Assembly (NCBI RefSeq): GCF_016654005.1
Contig: NZ_JAEPWN010000003.1
Coordinates: 281,264 to 345,263, forward strand
Length of the DNA stretch: 64,000 bases
From: Brevundimonas nasdae
GTDB taxonomy: Bacteria; Pseudomonadota; Alphaproteobacteria; Caulobacterales; Caulobacteraceae
Direction: 5' to 3'
The notes beneath the pieces were generated by a model that had not been told where the DNA came from, made no database searches, and was given only the letters and a program-made list of their open reading frames with translations. Each line of letters begins with the position of its first letter. Position 1 is the first letter of the stretch. This document shows positions 46,515-55,564 of this stretch, in pieces. A program made the position numbers and the translations under genes.

Positions 46515-47420
46515 TTACGAAAAGAGGATCGAGGACAGACGGCGTCGCCCGTCCTTGGCCACGTCCGAGCTCAGGCCCGCCGCTTCGAAGATGACCAGCA
46601 GCTGCTTGCGCGCCGCCTGTTCGTTCCACTCGCGGTCGGTCTTGATGATGTGCAGCAGATTGTCGACCGCGCCCTTGAAGTCGCCCGCCGCGCTCTGGGC
46701 CTCGGCCAGGTCAAAGCGCGCCTGATGGTCGTTCGGGTCTGCGGCGACCTTGCTCTCCAGCTCGGCAGAGGCGCCGACGGGGGCTTTCGCGGCCAGGGCC
46801 AGTTGAGCGCGCACGCTCTGGACCGTCGGCTCCTTGGAGTCCTGCGGGGCCATGGCGATGGTCTGCAGCGCCTGTTCGCGGTCGCCGTCGGCCAGATAGA
46901 CCCGCGCCATCCCGGCGATGGCCTTTTCGTTCTCAGGCTCGATCTGCAGCACATGGGCGAAGGCCTGGGCGGCGCCGCCCAGATCGTTCAGGCTAAGGGA
47001 CTCTTCACCCAGGTCCAGCAGCTGCGCCGTCTCGGTCGAACCGCCCTGGCCGCCGGTCAGCTTGTCGATGAAGGCCTTGATCTGGCTGTCCGGTATGGCG
47101 CCCTGGAAACCGTCGACCGGCTGGCCGTTGACGAAGGCGTAGACCGTCGGGATCGACTGCACCCGCAGCTGGCCCGCATAGGCCGGGTTGGCGTCCACAT
47201 CGATCTTGACCATCTTCACCGCCCCCTTGGCGGCGCGCACGGCCTTCTCCAGCGCCGGGCCCAGCGTGCGGCACGGGCCGCACCAGGTGGCCCAGAAGTC
47301 GACGATGACCGGCTGGTGCTTCGAGGCCTCGATGACGTCGGTCATGAAGGAGGCGTCGGTGCCTTCCTTGATCAGGTCGCCTGCGAGGTTCGGGTCTAGG
47401 GTCGGATCAACGAGGGTCAT
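46515..47420 (-). CDS. CnoX/YbbN-like thioredoxin-TPR co-chaperone
   Basis: A 301-aa protein: a thioredoxin domain (about 15-125) with the full active site WATWC47-G-P-C50, QSIPTVYAFVNGQPVDGF, and a C-terminal TPR-like half (ALDLGEESLSLNDLGGAAQAFAHVLQIEPENEKAIAGMARVYLADGD). Caulobacter and other alphaproteobacterial CnoX keep both cysteines. It protects clients from overoxidation and hands them to GroEL. Start 47420 is the Met in MTLVDPTLDPN. Confidence 0.93.
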   Translation of the reverse strand: MTLVDPTLDPNLAGDLIKEGTDASFMTDVIEASKHQPVIVDFWATWCGPCRTLGPALEKAVRAAKGAVKMVKIDVDANPAYAGQLRVQSIPTVYAFVNGQPVDGFQGAIPDSQIKAFIDKLTGGQGGSTETAQLLDLGEESLSLNDLGGAAQAFAHVLQIEPENEKAIAGMARVYLADGDREQALQTIAMAPQDSKEPTVQSVRAQLALAAKAPVGASAELESKVAADPNDHQARFDLAEAQSAAGDFKGAVDNLLHIIKTDREWNEQAARKQLLVIFEAAGLSSDVAKDGRRRLSSILFS

Positions 47421-47448
47421 GGCGGGGTCCGTGCAGGGTCTGTCAGGT

Positions 47449-48288
47449 TCAACGGTCCAGATGGCGTCGGGATGCGTCGGCATCAAGCGTTGAATTGGCC
47501 GAAAGCGCCGGACGCGGGGTCCGCGACCGCCAGCCCGCGTCTTTCAGGGCCGGGGCGTGGGTCCGGCTGACAGGAGCCTTCAGGCCGCCCGTCAGGGTGA
47601 TTTCGCCCGCGCCGCGCCGCCAGCGCACGCTCTCGACCGCCTCCGCCGCCACCCACCAGGACCGATGCACCCGCCAGCCGTGGGCGCCCGACAGTTCGTC
47701 CAGTGCGTCGGTAAAGCGCAGGGTGATCAGCTCCTCGCCCGCATCGGTGTGGACCTTCAGATAATGGTCGTGGGCCTCGACCGCGATCAGGCGCGCGGCG
47801 CGGCGTCGGGCCGACAGCCGCCGTCGGAAGGCCGCCTCGGCCTCGGGCAAAGGCGGGGCGATGAGGATGCGGGTCTGGATGCGCGGGGACGGGCGTCGCC
47901 AGACAAGCGCCCGAACCGTGATCACCGCCAGCAGTATGGGCCAGGCCTGCCACGACAGTTTCAGATAGGCGGGCCAGCTGTAAGCCTCGCCGATCAGCAG
48001 GTGTTGGGCTGTCAGCACCAGCAGGGCCGTCGGCGGCGCCGCCAGAACCGAAACCGCCAGCAGCCGCCGCCACAGGACGCCGATGCGTCGGCTCAGCCAG
48101 GCGTCGAGGGTGATGGCCAGCCCGCCTGCGCCCAGAATGCAGATCATCCAGTACAGATAGCGGATCGGAACGGGGGCGCGGTCCCAGCTCAGGGGCGCCA
48201 GGAACCCCATCAACAGGCCGATGGCGCACAATATGGCCAGGTCGATCAGCCCGCGCCGCATCGCCGTCGTCATGACCCCGCTGTCCAT
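47449..48288 (-). CDS. Membrane-anchored LytTR transcription regulator
   Basis: A 279-aa protein: four hydrophobic helices in the first 150 residues (LIDLAILCAIGLLMGFLAPL, YLYWMICILGAGGLAITL, LLAVSVLAAPPTALLVL, AWPILLAVITVRALVW), then a LytTR DNA-binding domain near 170-260 (LIAVEAHDHYLKVHTDAGEELITLRFTDAL and WRVHRSWWVAAEAVESV). It is therefore a one-component regulator with its sensor in the membrane. Start is uncertain between 48288, 48273 and 48261. No histidine kinase is adjacent. Targets unknown. Confidence 0.85.
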   Translation of the reverse strand: MDSGVMTTAMRRGLIDLAILCAIGLLMGFLAPLSWDRAPVPIRYLYWMICILGAGGLAITLDAWLSRRIGVLWRRLLAVSVLAAPPTALLVLTAQHLLIGEAYSWPAYLKLSWQAWPILLAVITVRALVWRRPSPRIQTRILIAPPLPEAEAAFRRRLSARRRAARLIAVEAHDHYLKVHTDAGEELITLRFTDALDELSGAHGWRVHRSWWVAAEAVESVRWRRGAGEITLTGGLKAPVSRTHAPALKDAGWRSRTPRPALSANSTLDADASRRHLDR

Positions 48289-48395
48289 CCTGTCCCGTTC
48301 ACGCAGTTCCGGCGCCGCTCGCGAAGAAGGCCTAGCGGCCGCCCGTGCGTCCGACAATGGAGATCGCCCTGCATCCCCTATCGATTGGAAATCCC

Positions 48396-49799
48396 GTGTC
48401 GCAACCCCGGCCATTCTCCCTGACCTTGAGCGGCCTGATCCTGGCCGCATCAATCGCGACCTCGCCCGCCCTGGCCCAGGTTCCGGGCGACGATGTCAAT
48501 CTGCGCCCCAATCCCGCCGTCGCCTGTCATGTGGGCCTTTATCGTCTGGCGGACGGCGGCTGGGTGGATGTCGCGCCCCTGCCGGAGGCGGGTCTGCGCT
48601 GGCGGCGTCTGGACGGATCGAGCGGACGGATGACGCAGAGCGCCGACGGCCTGTGGATCAGCACCCTGGGCGGGACGCGCCGCGTCGAGGGGCCGCAGCC
48701 GCAACTGGGCGCCTGCGGCGAGGCTCGGATCGTCTTTGACGGTCAGGCCGGGCGACGCATCAGCCAGCAGGTTCAGGACGTCGTCTTCACAGGTCATGGC
48801 GGAACCCGGCTGGCGGGGCGGCTGATCCTGCCGCCGGGCGCGGGCTCCGCGCCGATCATGGTCGAGGTGCATGGATCGGAAGGCGCCAATGCGCTGGACT
48901 TCAATGTCTTCCAGCGGTTCGCCCCGGCCTCCGGCGTCGGCGTCTTTGTCTATGCCAAGCGCGGCTCGGGCGGGTCCGAGGGGCACTACACCCAGGATTT
49001 CGACATCCTGGCCGATGATGCCGCCGCCGCTGTGACAGAGGCCCGGCGCCTGGCCGGTCGGCGCGCGGGCCGAGTGGGTCTGCATGGCGGCAGTCAGGCC
49101 GGGTGGGTCGCCCCCCTGGCTGCCAGCCGCACGCCCGTCGATTTCGTCATCGTCGACTATGGACTGGCCTATTCGCCCCTGGCGCAGGAAAGCGACCTGG
49201 TGGCGCAGGGGCTGAAGGCCAGGGGCTGGGGGCCGGACGTCCTGGCCCAGGCGCGCGACATCACCGACGCCATGGGCGCCTTCGTCGCCTCCAACAGCGC
49301 GGTCGGCTATGAGGGGCTGGACGCCGTACGCGCCCGATATGGCGCCGCGCCGTGGTTCGCGGACGTGAAGGGCGGCTTCACTGGCATGTTGCTGAACGCC
49401 ACCAACGACCAGATCCGCGCCATCCTGCCCCAGTATGACGTCGGCACCTCATGGACCTATGACCCCCTGCCGGTGCTGAGCGGGTTGAACACGCCCATGC
49501 TGTGGATTCTGGCGGGCGAGGACACCAAGGCCCCGCCCGAGGCCACCCGCCAGCGGCTGATCGACCTGTCGGCGCAGGGGCGTCCGATCACGGTGATGCA
49601 ATACCCCGGCACGGACCACGGCCTGACCCGTTTCGAAACCGCCCCCGACGGCGCCCGCACCTCGCTGGGCAATCCGCCGGGCTATTTTCAAGCCGTTCTG
49701 GATTGGGCGCGCACTGGACGCCTGACCGGGGACTACGGCGACGGGCGGGTCCTGGCTTGTGCGGGGGAGCAGAGAGCGGGCTGTTCGAGGGGCCGCTAA
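48396..49799 (+). CDS. Exported alpha/beta hydrolase
   Basis: A 467-aa protein with a signal peptide (FSLTLSGLILAASIATSPALAQ). The N-terminal 120 residues are a beta-rich domain; the hydrolase follows with VEVHGSEGANALDF for the oxyanion loop, VGLHGGSQAGWVAPLAA as nucleophile elbow (G-G-S-Q-A), LWILAGEDTKAPPE for the acid, and YPGTDHGL for the His. It resembles acylaminoacyl-peptidase or cocaine-esterase-like S9/S15 relatives. GTG 48396 with GGAAA upstream is preferred; ATG 48357 is an in-frame alternative. Substrate unknown. Confidence 0.83.
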   Translation: MSQPRPFSLTLSGLILAASIATSPALAQVPGDDVNLRPNPAVACHVGLYRLADGGWVDVAPLPEAGLRWRRLDGSSGRMTQSADGLWISTLGGTRRVEGPQPQLGACGEARIVFDGQAGRRISQQVQDVVFTGHGGTRLAGRLILPPGAGSAPIMVEVHGSEGANALDFNVFQRFAPASGVGVFVYAKRGSGGSEGHYTQDFDILADDAAAAVTEARRLAGRRAGRVGLHGGSQAGWVAPLAASRTPVDFVIVDYGLAYSPLAQESDLVAQGLKARGWGPDVLAQARDITDAMGAFVASNSAVGYEGLDAVRARYGAAPWFADVKGGFTGMLLNATNDQIRAILPQYDVGTSWTYDPLPVLSGLNTPMLWILAGEDTKAPPEATRQRLIDLSAQGRPITVMQYPGTDHGLTRFETAPDGARTSLGNPPGYFQAVLDWARTGRLTGDYGDGRVLACAGEQRAGCSRGR

Positions 49800-49817
49800 G
49801 GGTGGGATAGCGGAGGT

Positions 49818-50102
49818 TTAGCGGCTCGTGCCGGACTTGTCATTTTCGGCGATCCAATCCCGGATGCTTAGCCTCTGACTTTCGCCAGACGTATGAGGAA
49901 GTATGCTGCAACCGACAATCTTGACCCTAAGACGGCCAGTTTCGTCAGGCTCAAGAATCTCTGTTGGACTCCCGCCTCTTGCTTCACACCATGCGCCTTG
50001 CGGCACACGTCGAAGTTCTGGGTAGATATCCAACAGGGGATGGTGTGGCGCACACGCAGTGAGAAGCGATGCCGAAAATCCCGTCGCTATCCATGCTCTC
50101 AT
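49818..50102 (-). CDS. Small putative lipoprotein, AT-richer region
   Basis: A 94-aa protein with a lipoprotein signal ending LLTAC (Cys17), then HHPLLDIYPELRRVPQGAWCEARGG, PTEILEPDETGRLRVKIVGCSIL and a charged tail. Two further Cys (WCE and GCS) could pair. It is on the minus strand in a 420-bp stretch that is less GC-rich than both sides, suggesting recent acquisition or a relic. No family recognised and no obvious strong ribosome site. 50103-50219 holds no other gene I can support. Confidence 0.55.
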   Translation of the reverse strand: MRAWIATGFSASLLTACAPHHPLLDIYPELRRVPQGAWCEARGGSPTEILEPDETGRLRVKIVGCSILPHTSGESQRLSIRDWIAENDKSGTSR

Positions 50103-50219
50103 GATTTCATATTGGCAGTCCGATCAGGTTGTCCGCAACGGGTCGAAAGCAGGTTTTTACGCCTGCACGCAAAGCCGAAATTCAGCTTGCATGAACACCG
50201 CTTCGTCACGGCTTCGAAT

Positions 50220-50786
50220 TCAGCCCAGCGTCTCGAAATCCACCACGATCGGCGCTCGTCCCAACAGCTCCAGCACCCGCCGGAACGCCGTCTGATCCAG
50301 GGCGGTGGTGGCGGTGTTGGTCAGGGGGTGGAAGTTGACGATGTCGGCGTCCCACAGGCGCTGATCCAGCACGAAGGTCACACGGTGGTCCGTGTCGTTG
50401 ATCAGGCCCAGGGCCGTGACCGAGCCGGGGCGCACGCCCAGGGTCTCCCACATCAGGGCCTCGTTGCCGAACGACAGCTTGGCCGCGCCGATCACGCCCG
50501 CCGCGCGCTTCAGGTCGATCACCGTGTCCTGACGCGCCGAGATCAGCCACAGGCGGCCCTTCTGGTCCTTAAGGAACAGGTTCTTGGTGTGGGCGCCGGG
50601 CAGGCCCGCCTTCAGCTCCAGCCCCTCCTCGACGCGGAATACGGCGGGGTGGTCGTGGGTGACGTGGGCCACGTCGTTTTCGGCCATCCAGGCAGTCAGG
50701 CGATCCCGGTCGTAGGCGGGGAGGTCGGCGGGGAGGTCGGCGGGGGCGAGGTCGGGGGCGGCGTCGGGGGCGGGCTGGTCAGTCAT
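50220..50786 (-). CDS. ProXp/YbaK-like aminoacyl-tRNA deacylase domain protein
   Basis: A 188-aa prolyl-tRNA synthetase-associated editing domain. Core motifs: [83 protein letters not shown], and the C-terminal [15 protein letters not shown] with the family FHP motif. It probably hydrolyses mischarged tRNA-Pro (Ala), as PrdX/ProXp-ala. The first 25 residues are a low-complexity [13 protein letters not shown] repeat encoded by tandem GGAGGTCGGCG units at about 50719-50745. Start 50786 lies 37 bp from a divergent gene. Confidence 0.9.
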   Translation of the reverse strand: MTDQPAPDAAPDLAPADLPADLPAYDRDRLTAWMAENDVAHVTHDHPAVFRVEEGLELKAGLPGAHTKNLFLKDQKGRLWLISARQDTVIDLKRAAGVIGAAKLSFGNEALMWETLGVRPGSVTALGLINDTDHRVTFVLDQRLWDADIVNFHPLTNTATTALDQTAFRRVLELLGRAPIVVDFETLG

Positions 50787-50823
50787 GGTTGAGCCGTCGC
50801 AAACAGGGCGGTAGGAGAGGGTC

Positions 50824-51591
50824 ATGGTCGATACCGCGAACACCCGCCCGCTGGAACTGGAATGCTATCCGATGTCGTCGCGGCCCCCGGATCTGGTGCC
50901 CGGGCGCCAGTCGCGGAACTGGATGGACGCCTTCGCCAGCCGCCACCCCTATCGCTGTCTGCCGCTGAACATGGCCAATACGACGGGGTGGGAGATCCTG
51001 TGCCCGTTCGGCTTTACGGCGGAATGGAACGGCGGCCCACGCCAGGACGACATCACCATCACGCCGGACCGCCCGCAGGCGGACCTGGACCATTTCGTCA
51101 CCTCGCATTTCTCGCGCGGGGTTCTGACCATGCATCCGCAGTATCTGTTCCGCACGCCGCCCGGCTGGGGGATGATCTGCTCGGGCTCGCCCAACCATAT
51201 GAAGGACGGCATCCAGCCTCTGGTCGGCCTGATCGAGACGGACTGGCTGCCTTTCCCCTTCACGATGAACTGGCTGTTCACGCGTCCAGGCCGGGTGAAG
51301 TTCGAGAAGGGCGAGCCCTTCTGCTTCATCAATCTGGTCGAGCACAAGAAGGTCGAGCAGTTCCAGCCGGTGATCCGCACCCTGGAATCCAATCCGGTGA
51401 TGAAGGGCCAGTTCGAGGCCTGGAACCGGGCGCGCACCGACTTCAACACCCGCTTGGCCTCGGGCGATCCCGATGCGGCCAAGGAGGCGTGGCAGCGCTT
51501 CTACTTCAAGGGGGAAATCCCGGAGGACCTGGGCGCCGCCCCGGCGACGCACGCCAACAAGCGGCGCCTGAAGACGCCGCGCGTCGGCTGA
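50824..51591 (+). CDS. DUF6065-family protein
   Basis: A 255-aa soluble protein. Recognisable stretches are [76 protein letters not shown], and [25 protein letters not shown], which fit DUF6065. No catalytic motif is assigned; members occur with 2OG-oxygenase or peptide-modifying enzymes in other genomes, which is not the case here. It shares a 37-bp divergent region with the deacylase gene, so promoters must overlap. Confidence 0.8.
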   Translation: MVDTANTRPLELECYPMSSRPPDLVPGRQSRNWMDAFASRHPYRCLPLNMANTTGWEILCPFGFTAEWNGGPRQDDITITPDRPQADLDHFVTSHFSRGVLTMHPQYLFRTPPGWGMICSGSPNHMKDGIQPLVGLIETDWLPFPFTMNWLFTRPGRVKFEKGEPFCFINLVEHKKVEQFQPVIRTLESNPVMKGQFEAWNRARTDFNTRLASGDPDAAKEAWQRFYFKGEIPEDLGAAPATHANKRRLKTPRVG

Positions 51592-51604
51592 GTTCAAAAA
51601 GAAA

Positions 51605-51640
51605 AAGGGCGGCCCGGGACCGAAGTCTCAGGCCGCCCTT
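51605..51640 (-). terminator. Bidirectional terminator
   Basis: Perfect 10-bp arms AAGGGCGGCC (51605-51614) and GGCCGCCCTT (51631-51640). Leftward the tail is TTTTTCTTTTT, strong for the lipoprotein gene; rightward it is weak for the DUF6065 gene. Confidence 0.82.
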
Positions 51641-51652
51641 CGCATTTATGGG

Positions 51653-52216
51653 TCAGGCGCCGGGGCGGGTGACGCGGGTGCTCAGGTTCTGGACGACTTC
51701 GCGGGCGTCGAAGGCGTTCGGATCATTGGCGGGCTTGGGACCGCGACCCATGATGATTTCCGCATTGGCTTCGTAGCGGTCGACCTGGCGAACGTCGAAG
51801 TCATTGGCGCCCCAACGATCCCACGGGCTCCAGAATCCGCTGCGGTAGTAGCGCCACGACGGACCCCAGTAGGGGCCATAGAAGCTGTTGTAGCGCGAGT
51901 AGAACGGATCCGGCGTCGAGACGAAGCGGGTGTCGCGGTCGGTGGCGCGGTTGACGGTGGCGAACCAGTCGAAGCCGTTCTCGACCGTCAGTTCGGCCGA
52001 ACGCAGCAGCAGGGACATCTCGACCTGATCGCGCGAGGTCACCGAGTTGCCGGAGAAGCTGACGCGGAAGCGGTTGTTCTCCAGACGCTGTTCGGCATAG
52101 CCGCCGCGCTGTCCGTTGAGGCCTGCGGGCTGATAGGGCGTGGCGGTGGCGCAGGCGGCCAGCGCGAGTCCAGCGGCCAAAGTCACCGCCAAGGTCTTCA
52201 GAGGTAGGGCACGCAT
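51653..52216 (-). CDS. CC0125/CC1285-family lipoprotein
   Basis: A 187-aa lipoprotein: signal MRALPLKTLAVTLAAGLALAAC, lipobox ALAAC. The mature part has QRGGYAEQRLENNRFRVSFSGNSVTSRDQVEMSLLLRSAELTVENGFDWF, the core of the Caulobacterales CC0125/CC1285 family, then a Tyr/Trp/Arg-rich stretch (YRYYRSGFWSPWDRWG). GGAG lies 10 nt before ATG 52216. Function unknown; the family is one reason to place this genome in Caulobacterales. Confidence 0.9.
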   Translation of the reverse strand: MRALPLKTLAVTLAAGLALAACATATPYQPAGLNGQRGGYAEQRLENNRFRVSFSGNSVTSRDQVEMSLLLRSAELTVENGFDWFATVNRATDRDTRFVSTPDPFYSRYNSFYGPYWGPSWRYYRSGFWSPWDRWGANDFDVRQVDRYEANAEIIMGRGPKPANDPNAFDAREVVQNLSTRVTRPGA

Positions 52217-52314
52217 GTAGATCACACTCCTTGTTGCCCAATTGGGCGCGCTGACGGCTGAACGACGCATGAACGGCCCGTTCCACGCCAATCTGGGATG
52301 AAGCTCCGCCGCGT

Positions 52315-52947
52315 CTAGAGGCGTAACACGATCAGGACGGCGGCGGTGAGCAGCAGGATGCCGACGAATAGCCCAAAACCGCGTTTGAAACGCGGCTCCT
52401 GCATGCGTCGTGACAGCGCGGCGCCCGACAGGGCGTAGGCGCTCATCGACATCATATCCATGCCGATGACGGCGACGGCGAACAGGATCAGCTGCGGCGC
52501 CACGGGGCGGTTCACATCCACGAAGGGCGGCAGGACGGCGGTGAAGAACAGGATGGCCTTGGGGTTGGCGATCTGGACGGCGAACCCGTCGAGGAAGGCG
52601 CCGCGATCCTTGCGCACCACGACCTGATCGGGTTGGGCGGCGGTCTTGAAGGCGCCCATCAGGGCCTTCAGCCCCAGCCAGGCGACATAGAGAGCGCCGA
52701 GGATGGCGATGATGCGGAAGACCTCGGGAAAGGCCTTGACCAAAGCGCCCAGGCCCAGGGCCGCCGCGCCGAACCAGACCAGGGTGGCCGTGTTCATGCC
52801 GACCACGCTGACCAAGGCCGAGGCGTGCCCCTTCTCGACCCCCGATGCGACTGCAAAAAGGTTTGCCGGTCCGGGGGTTATGGCCATCACCACCATGACG
52901 CCCAGGAAGGTGACATACAGGTGCGGATCAACGGGCAGGGCGGACAT
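52315..52947 (-). CDS. LysE/RhtB-family amino-acid exporter
   Basis: A 210-aa inner-membrane exporter with six hydrophobic helices. The family signature GVMVVMAITPGPANLFAVASGVEKGHASAL lies at about 15-45, and NPKAILFFTAVLPPFVD near 130 is the second conserved motif. Substrate (homoserine, threonine, lysine or another solute) cannot be told. It stands alone between two oppositely regulated lipoprotein and exported protein genes on the same strand. Confidence 0.9.
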   Translation of the reverse strand: MSALPVDPHLYVTFLGVMVVMAITPGPANLFAVASGVEKGHASALVSVVGMNTATLVWFGAAALGLGALVKAFPEVFRIIAILGALYVAWLGLKALMGAFKTAAQPDQVVVRKDRGAFLDGFAVQIANPKAILFFTAVLPPFVDVNRPVAPQLILFAVAVIGMDMMSMSAYALSGAALSRRMQEPRFKRGFGLFVGILLLTAAVLIVLRL

Positions 52948-53007
52948 GGGGGCGGTGTCGGGCGCAGCGTCGCCTGCGTCAAGTTCGCCGAGGGCGAAAG
53001 CGCGCGA

Positions 53008-53565
53008 TTACGGGTGCTGGACGGCGGGCTTGGCCTTGGCGGCGTCTTCGTCCGCCTGATCCGAGGGGCCGACGGCGTCCTGCGCCTGGTCCAGCGCGTA
53101 CTGGGCGATCAGGCCGTAGGTCTCGATCTGTTCAGGGCTGGGGTTGGTCCAGGCGCTGTTGCGGGCGATGCCGGTCCCGGCGGCGGCGCCGCTCTGCATC
53201 GCTTCCTGCACATCAGGATCGTTCAGGGCTTCGGCGACCAGGGCGTTGACGTCGATGTCCTTCAGCGCCTCGGCGGCGATCTGGGAGGCCTGGCGCGTGG
53301 CCTCGGCGGTGAAGGCGGTCACGTCCGGCGCATACTCGGCCCACAAGGCGGCCATGCGCGCGGTTTTTTCGAGTTCGGGAAGACTGTTGTCCAGCGACAG
53401 GGCCTCGGCGCGCTGGCCGAAACGCTCCATCCGCTGCTCAAAGGCGCTGGAGGCGGCCTGAAGGCGGGCTTCGGCGGAACCGGGTGCGGGCGTCGCCTCC
53501 TGCGCCAGGGCCGACGAGAGGGGCAGCAGGGCCAGGGCGGCCGTCAGGCTGAGCATGCGGATCAT
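53008..53565 (-). CDS. Exported helical hypothetical protein
   Basis: A 185-aa protein with a signal peptide ending at ALAQ (residue 22). The mature chain is almost all alpha-helical and Ala/Glu-rich: ARLQAASSAFEQRMERFGQRAEALSLDNSLPELEKTARMAALWAEYAPDVTAFTAEATRQASQIAAEAL. The C-terminal 30 residues are acidic and Ala-rich. No family recognised. The next gene upstream (53644) encodes a similar small exported helical protein and may be a distant paralogue. Confidence 0.75.
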   Translation of the reverse strand: MIRMLSLTAALALLPLSSALAQEATPAPGSAEARLQAASSAFEQRMERFGQRAEALSLDNSLPELEKTARMAALWAEYAPDVTAFTAEATRQASQIAAEALKDIDVNALVAEALNDPDVQEAMQSGAAAGTGIARNSAWTNPSPEQIETYGLIAQYALDQAQDAVGPSDQADEDAAKAKPAVQHP

Positions 53566-53643
53566 GGGAGGAACCCCTTTGTTGACCCGCCGAACCTGTG
53601 CCCAACGCCGCCCTGTCTCAAGTGAAATCGCGGTAAGGCGGAC

Positions 53644-54102
53644 TTACTGGGGCCGGGCCGGAGCGGCGGCGCGTGCGGCCAGAGCCTGTTGAACGCCGGC
53701 GCGGATCTGGTCCGGAATGCTGGCGATGGCTTGTTGGGTCTGGGCGGCGCCGGCGATCATTTCGTCCTTCTGGGCCGCGTGTTCGGGCTTGGCGGCTTCG
53801 GCCTTGATGAAGGCTTCGACCTCATTGGCGAAGGTGTTGATGTCGGCGGCGCGACGGTCGATCACGGCGTTGGTTTCGGCGGTGACCGCTGCGGCGCTCT
53901 TGCTCTCGTCCTTCAGAATGGCCTCCAGCTCGGCGTTCATCTGGTTGATGACCGCCTCGAAGGCCTGCCCCTTGGCTTCGATGGCGGCTTCCTCGGGGCT
54001 CACGACTTGAGCTGCCGGGGGGGCTGGGGGCGTGCTCTGGGCGAAGGCCGGAGCGGCGAAGGCGAGGGCGGCTGCGGCGGCCAGCGGGGTCAGAAGGCGC
54101 AT
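53644..54102 (-). CDS. Exported helical hypothetical protein
   Basis: A 152-aa protein with signal MRLLTPLAAAAALAFAAPAFAQ, then a Pro/Ala linker and helices rich in Ala, Glu and Lys (AIEAKGQAFEAVINQMNAELEAILKDESKSAAAV, AADINTFANEVEAFIKAEAAKPEHAAQKDEM). ATG 54102 has TTGGAG 8 nt upstream; a Met four codons earlier is less well placed. No family recognised. It resembles the neighbour at 53008 in size and composition. Confidence 0.77.
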   Translation of the reverse strand: MRLLTPLAAAAALAFAAPAFAQSTPPAPPAAQVVSPEEAAIEAKGQAFEAVINQMNAELEAILKDESKSAAAVTAETNAVIDRRAADINTFANEVEAFIKAEAAKPEHAAQKDEMIAGAAQTQQAIASIPDQIRAGVQQALAARAAAPARPQ

Positions 54103-54221
54103 TTGAAACTCCAATTTTCAGGCGCACAACCTCAAGGCCTATGACGGCGGTGGCAAGCCCGTATTGCGGCATTCGTTCGTTCCGGGGCGGGCGCCCTTGC
54201 CAGAGCGCCGCCTGGGGTCGC

Positions 54222-55550
54222 ATGAATCCGGTCATGACGATGCGAAAACTGACCCCGCTTCTCGCCGCCGCTCTGGCCTTCGCCGGGGTCGTCGGCGCCG
54301 CCTCAAGTCCGCAGGCGCAGACCGCCGCGCGGCGTCAGTATGTGACCGAGGGCCAGTGCGCCGGAACGCCCGCCACGACGGTGCGGATGGCCCCGAACTA
54401 TTGTCTGGGGCTGGTCTGGCAGGGGGCGGGCGCCGACGGACCGCTGATGCCGCGCGGCCTGATGCAGCTGGCCGACGGCGACTGGCTGGTGACCGATCTG
54501 GGCGCCTGGACTGCAGGTCGGGGCGCGGTCTGGCGGCTGAGCGTAGGCAGCGACGGCGCAGCCAGCTGGCGACGGCTGGCGCGCGGCCTGAGCATGCCCC
54601 ACACCGTGGCACGCGGGCCGGACGGACGCATCTATGTGTCGGAGATGAACCGCATCCTGACCCTGGACCCCGACGCCGCTGATCCGGCCGCCAGCGTCCG
54701 CACGGTGATCGGCGGCCTGCCGGACAACCAGCTGCACGACAACCGCCACCCGCTGTCCAGCTTCGTCTTCAACGGCAACGGCGATCTGCTGGTCAATGTG
54801 GGCGCGCCGACGGATCGCTGCGTCGATCCATCCGGCAAGCCGCTGGTCGACGCCACCGGCGCCTGCATCGACAGCGCAGCGACGGCCCAGGTGCGCCGAC
54901 ACGCCTATCTGGGACGCGGGCGCTGGTCTGAGGACAGCACGGTCTTCGCGTCTGGTCTGCGCAACTCCATCGCCCTGGTGCGGCATCCGTCCGGCACGAT
55001 CCTGCAGGGCGAGAACTCGGTCGATCTGACCACGCCGGATCATCCGTATGACGAGATCAATGTGCTACGTCAGGGCGGCGACTACGGCTGGCCCTATTGC
55101 GTGGATCTGGCGACGCCCCTGCCAGGATGGAGCGCGGCCCAGTCACGCTGCAGCCAGCGCGCCAGCCCCGTCGCCCTGCTGCCGCCGCACGCGGCGCCGC
55201 TGGACCTGATCTATTATGAGGGGACCATGTTCCCGGAGCTGCGCGGGCGTCTGCTGATGACCTGGCACGGCTATCGCCGGGCGGGCGGACGCATCGTGGC
55301 GGCGGAGACGGACGGGCAGGGCGTGCCGCTGGTGGATCGCGGCGGGCGCTACGCCATCTATCCGCGCGGGTCGCTGGCCTATCCGGCGGGGGCGCCCAGT
55401 ATTCGGGGCAGGGTGCTGACGCCGGGCTGGAACAGGATTGCGGACCGTCAGCCGCAGGGCGCGCCGGTGGTCATGGCCGTGGCGCGGGACGGGTCGATCT
55501 GGGTGACCGACGACAAGAACCGGGCGATCCTGAGGATCGCCCGGCCTTAG
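54222..55550 (+). CDS. Exported PQQ-type sugar (sorbosone) dehydrogenase-like protein
   Basis: A 442-aa periplasmic beta-propeller of the glucose/sorbosone dehydrogenase family. Signal peptide ends near QAQT (residue 32). Propeller motifs: PRGLMQLADGDWLVTDLG, SMPHTVARGPDGRIYVSEMNRI, LVNVGAPTDRC, VFASGLRNSIALVRHPSG, and GGDYGWPYC, the last being typical of Ca/PQQ-binding members. It also has several Cys. Start 54222 has TGGGG upstream; 54234 and 54240 are close alternatives. PQQ genes are not in the window. It is followed by the second palindromic element. Confidence 0.87.
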   Translation: MNPVMTMRKLTPLLAAALAFAGVVGAASSPQAQTAARRQYVTEGQCAGTPATTVRMAPNYCLGLVWQGAGADGPLMPRGLMQLADGDWLVTDLGAWTAGRGAVWRLSVGSDGAASWRRLARGLSMPHTVARGPDGRIYVSEMNRILTLDPDAADPAASVRTVIGGLPDNQLHDNRHPLSSFVFNGNGDLLVNVGAPTDRCVDPSGKPLVDATGACIDSAATAQVRRHAYLGRGRWSEDSTVFASGLRNSIALVRHPSGTILQGENSVDLTTPDHPYDEINVLRQGGDYGWPYCVDLATPLPGWSAAQSRCSQRASPVALLPPHAAPLDLIYYEGTMFPELRGRLLMTWHGYRRAGGRIVAAETDGQGVPLVDRGGRYAIYPRGSLAYPAGAPSIRGRVLTPGWNRIADRQPQGAPVVMAVARDGSIWVTDDKNRAILRIARP

Positions 55551-55564
55551 ATGGCCTAGGCTCG

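Noticed and set aside
52261..52284. GGAAC...CGTT on the minus strand upstream of the CC0125-type lipoprotein
   Set aside because: The spacer is 15 nt, not 16 or 17, and part of it is self-complementary; too weak to call an EcfG promoter.
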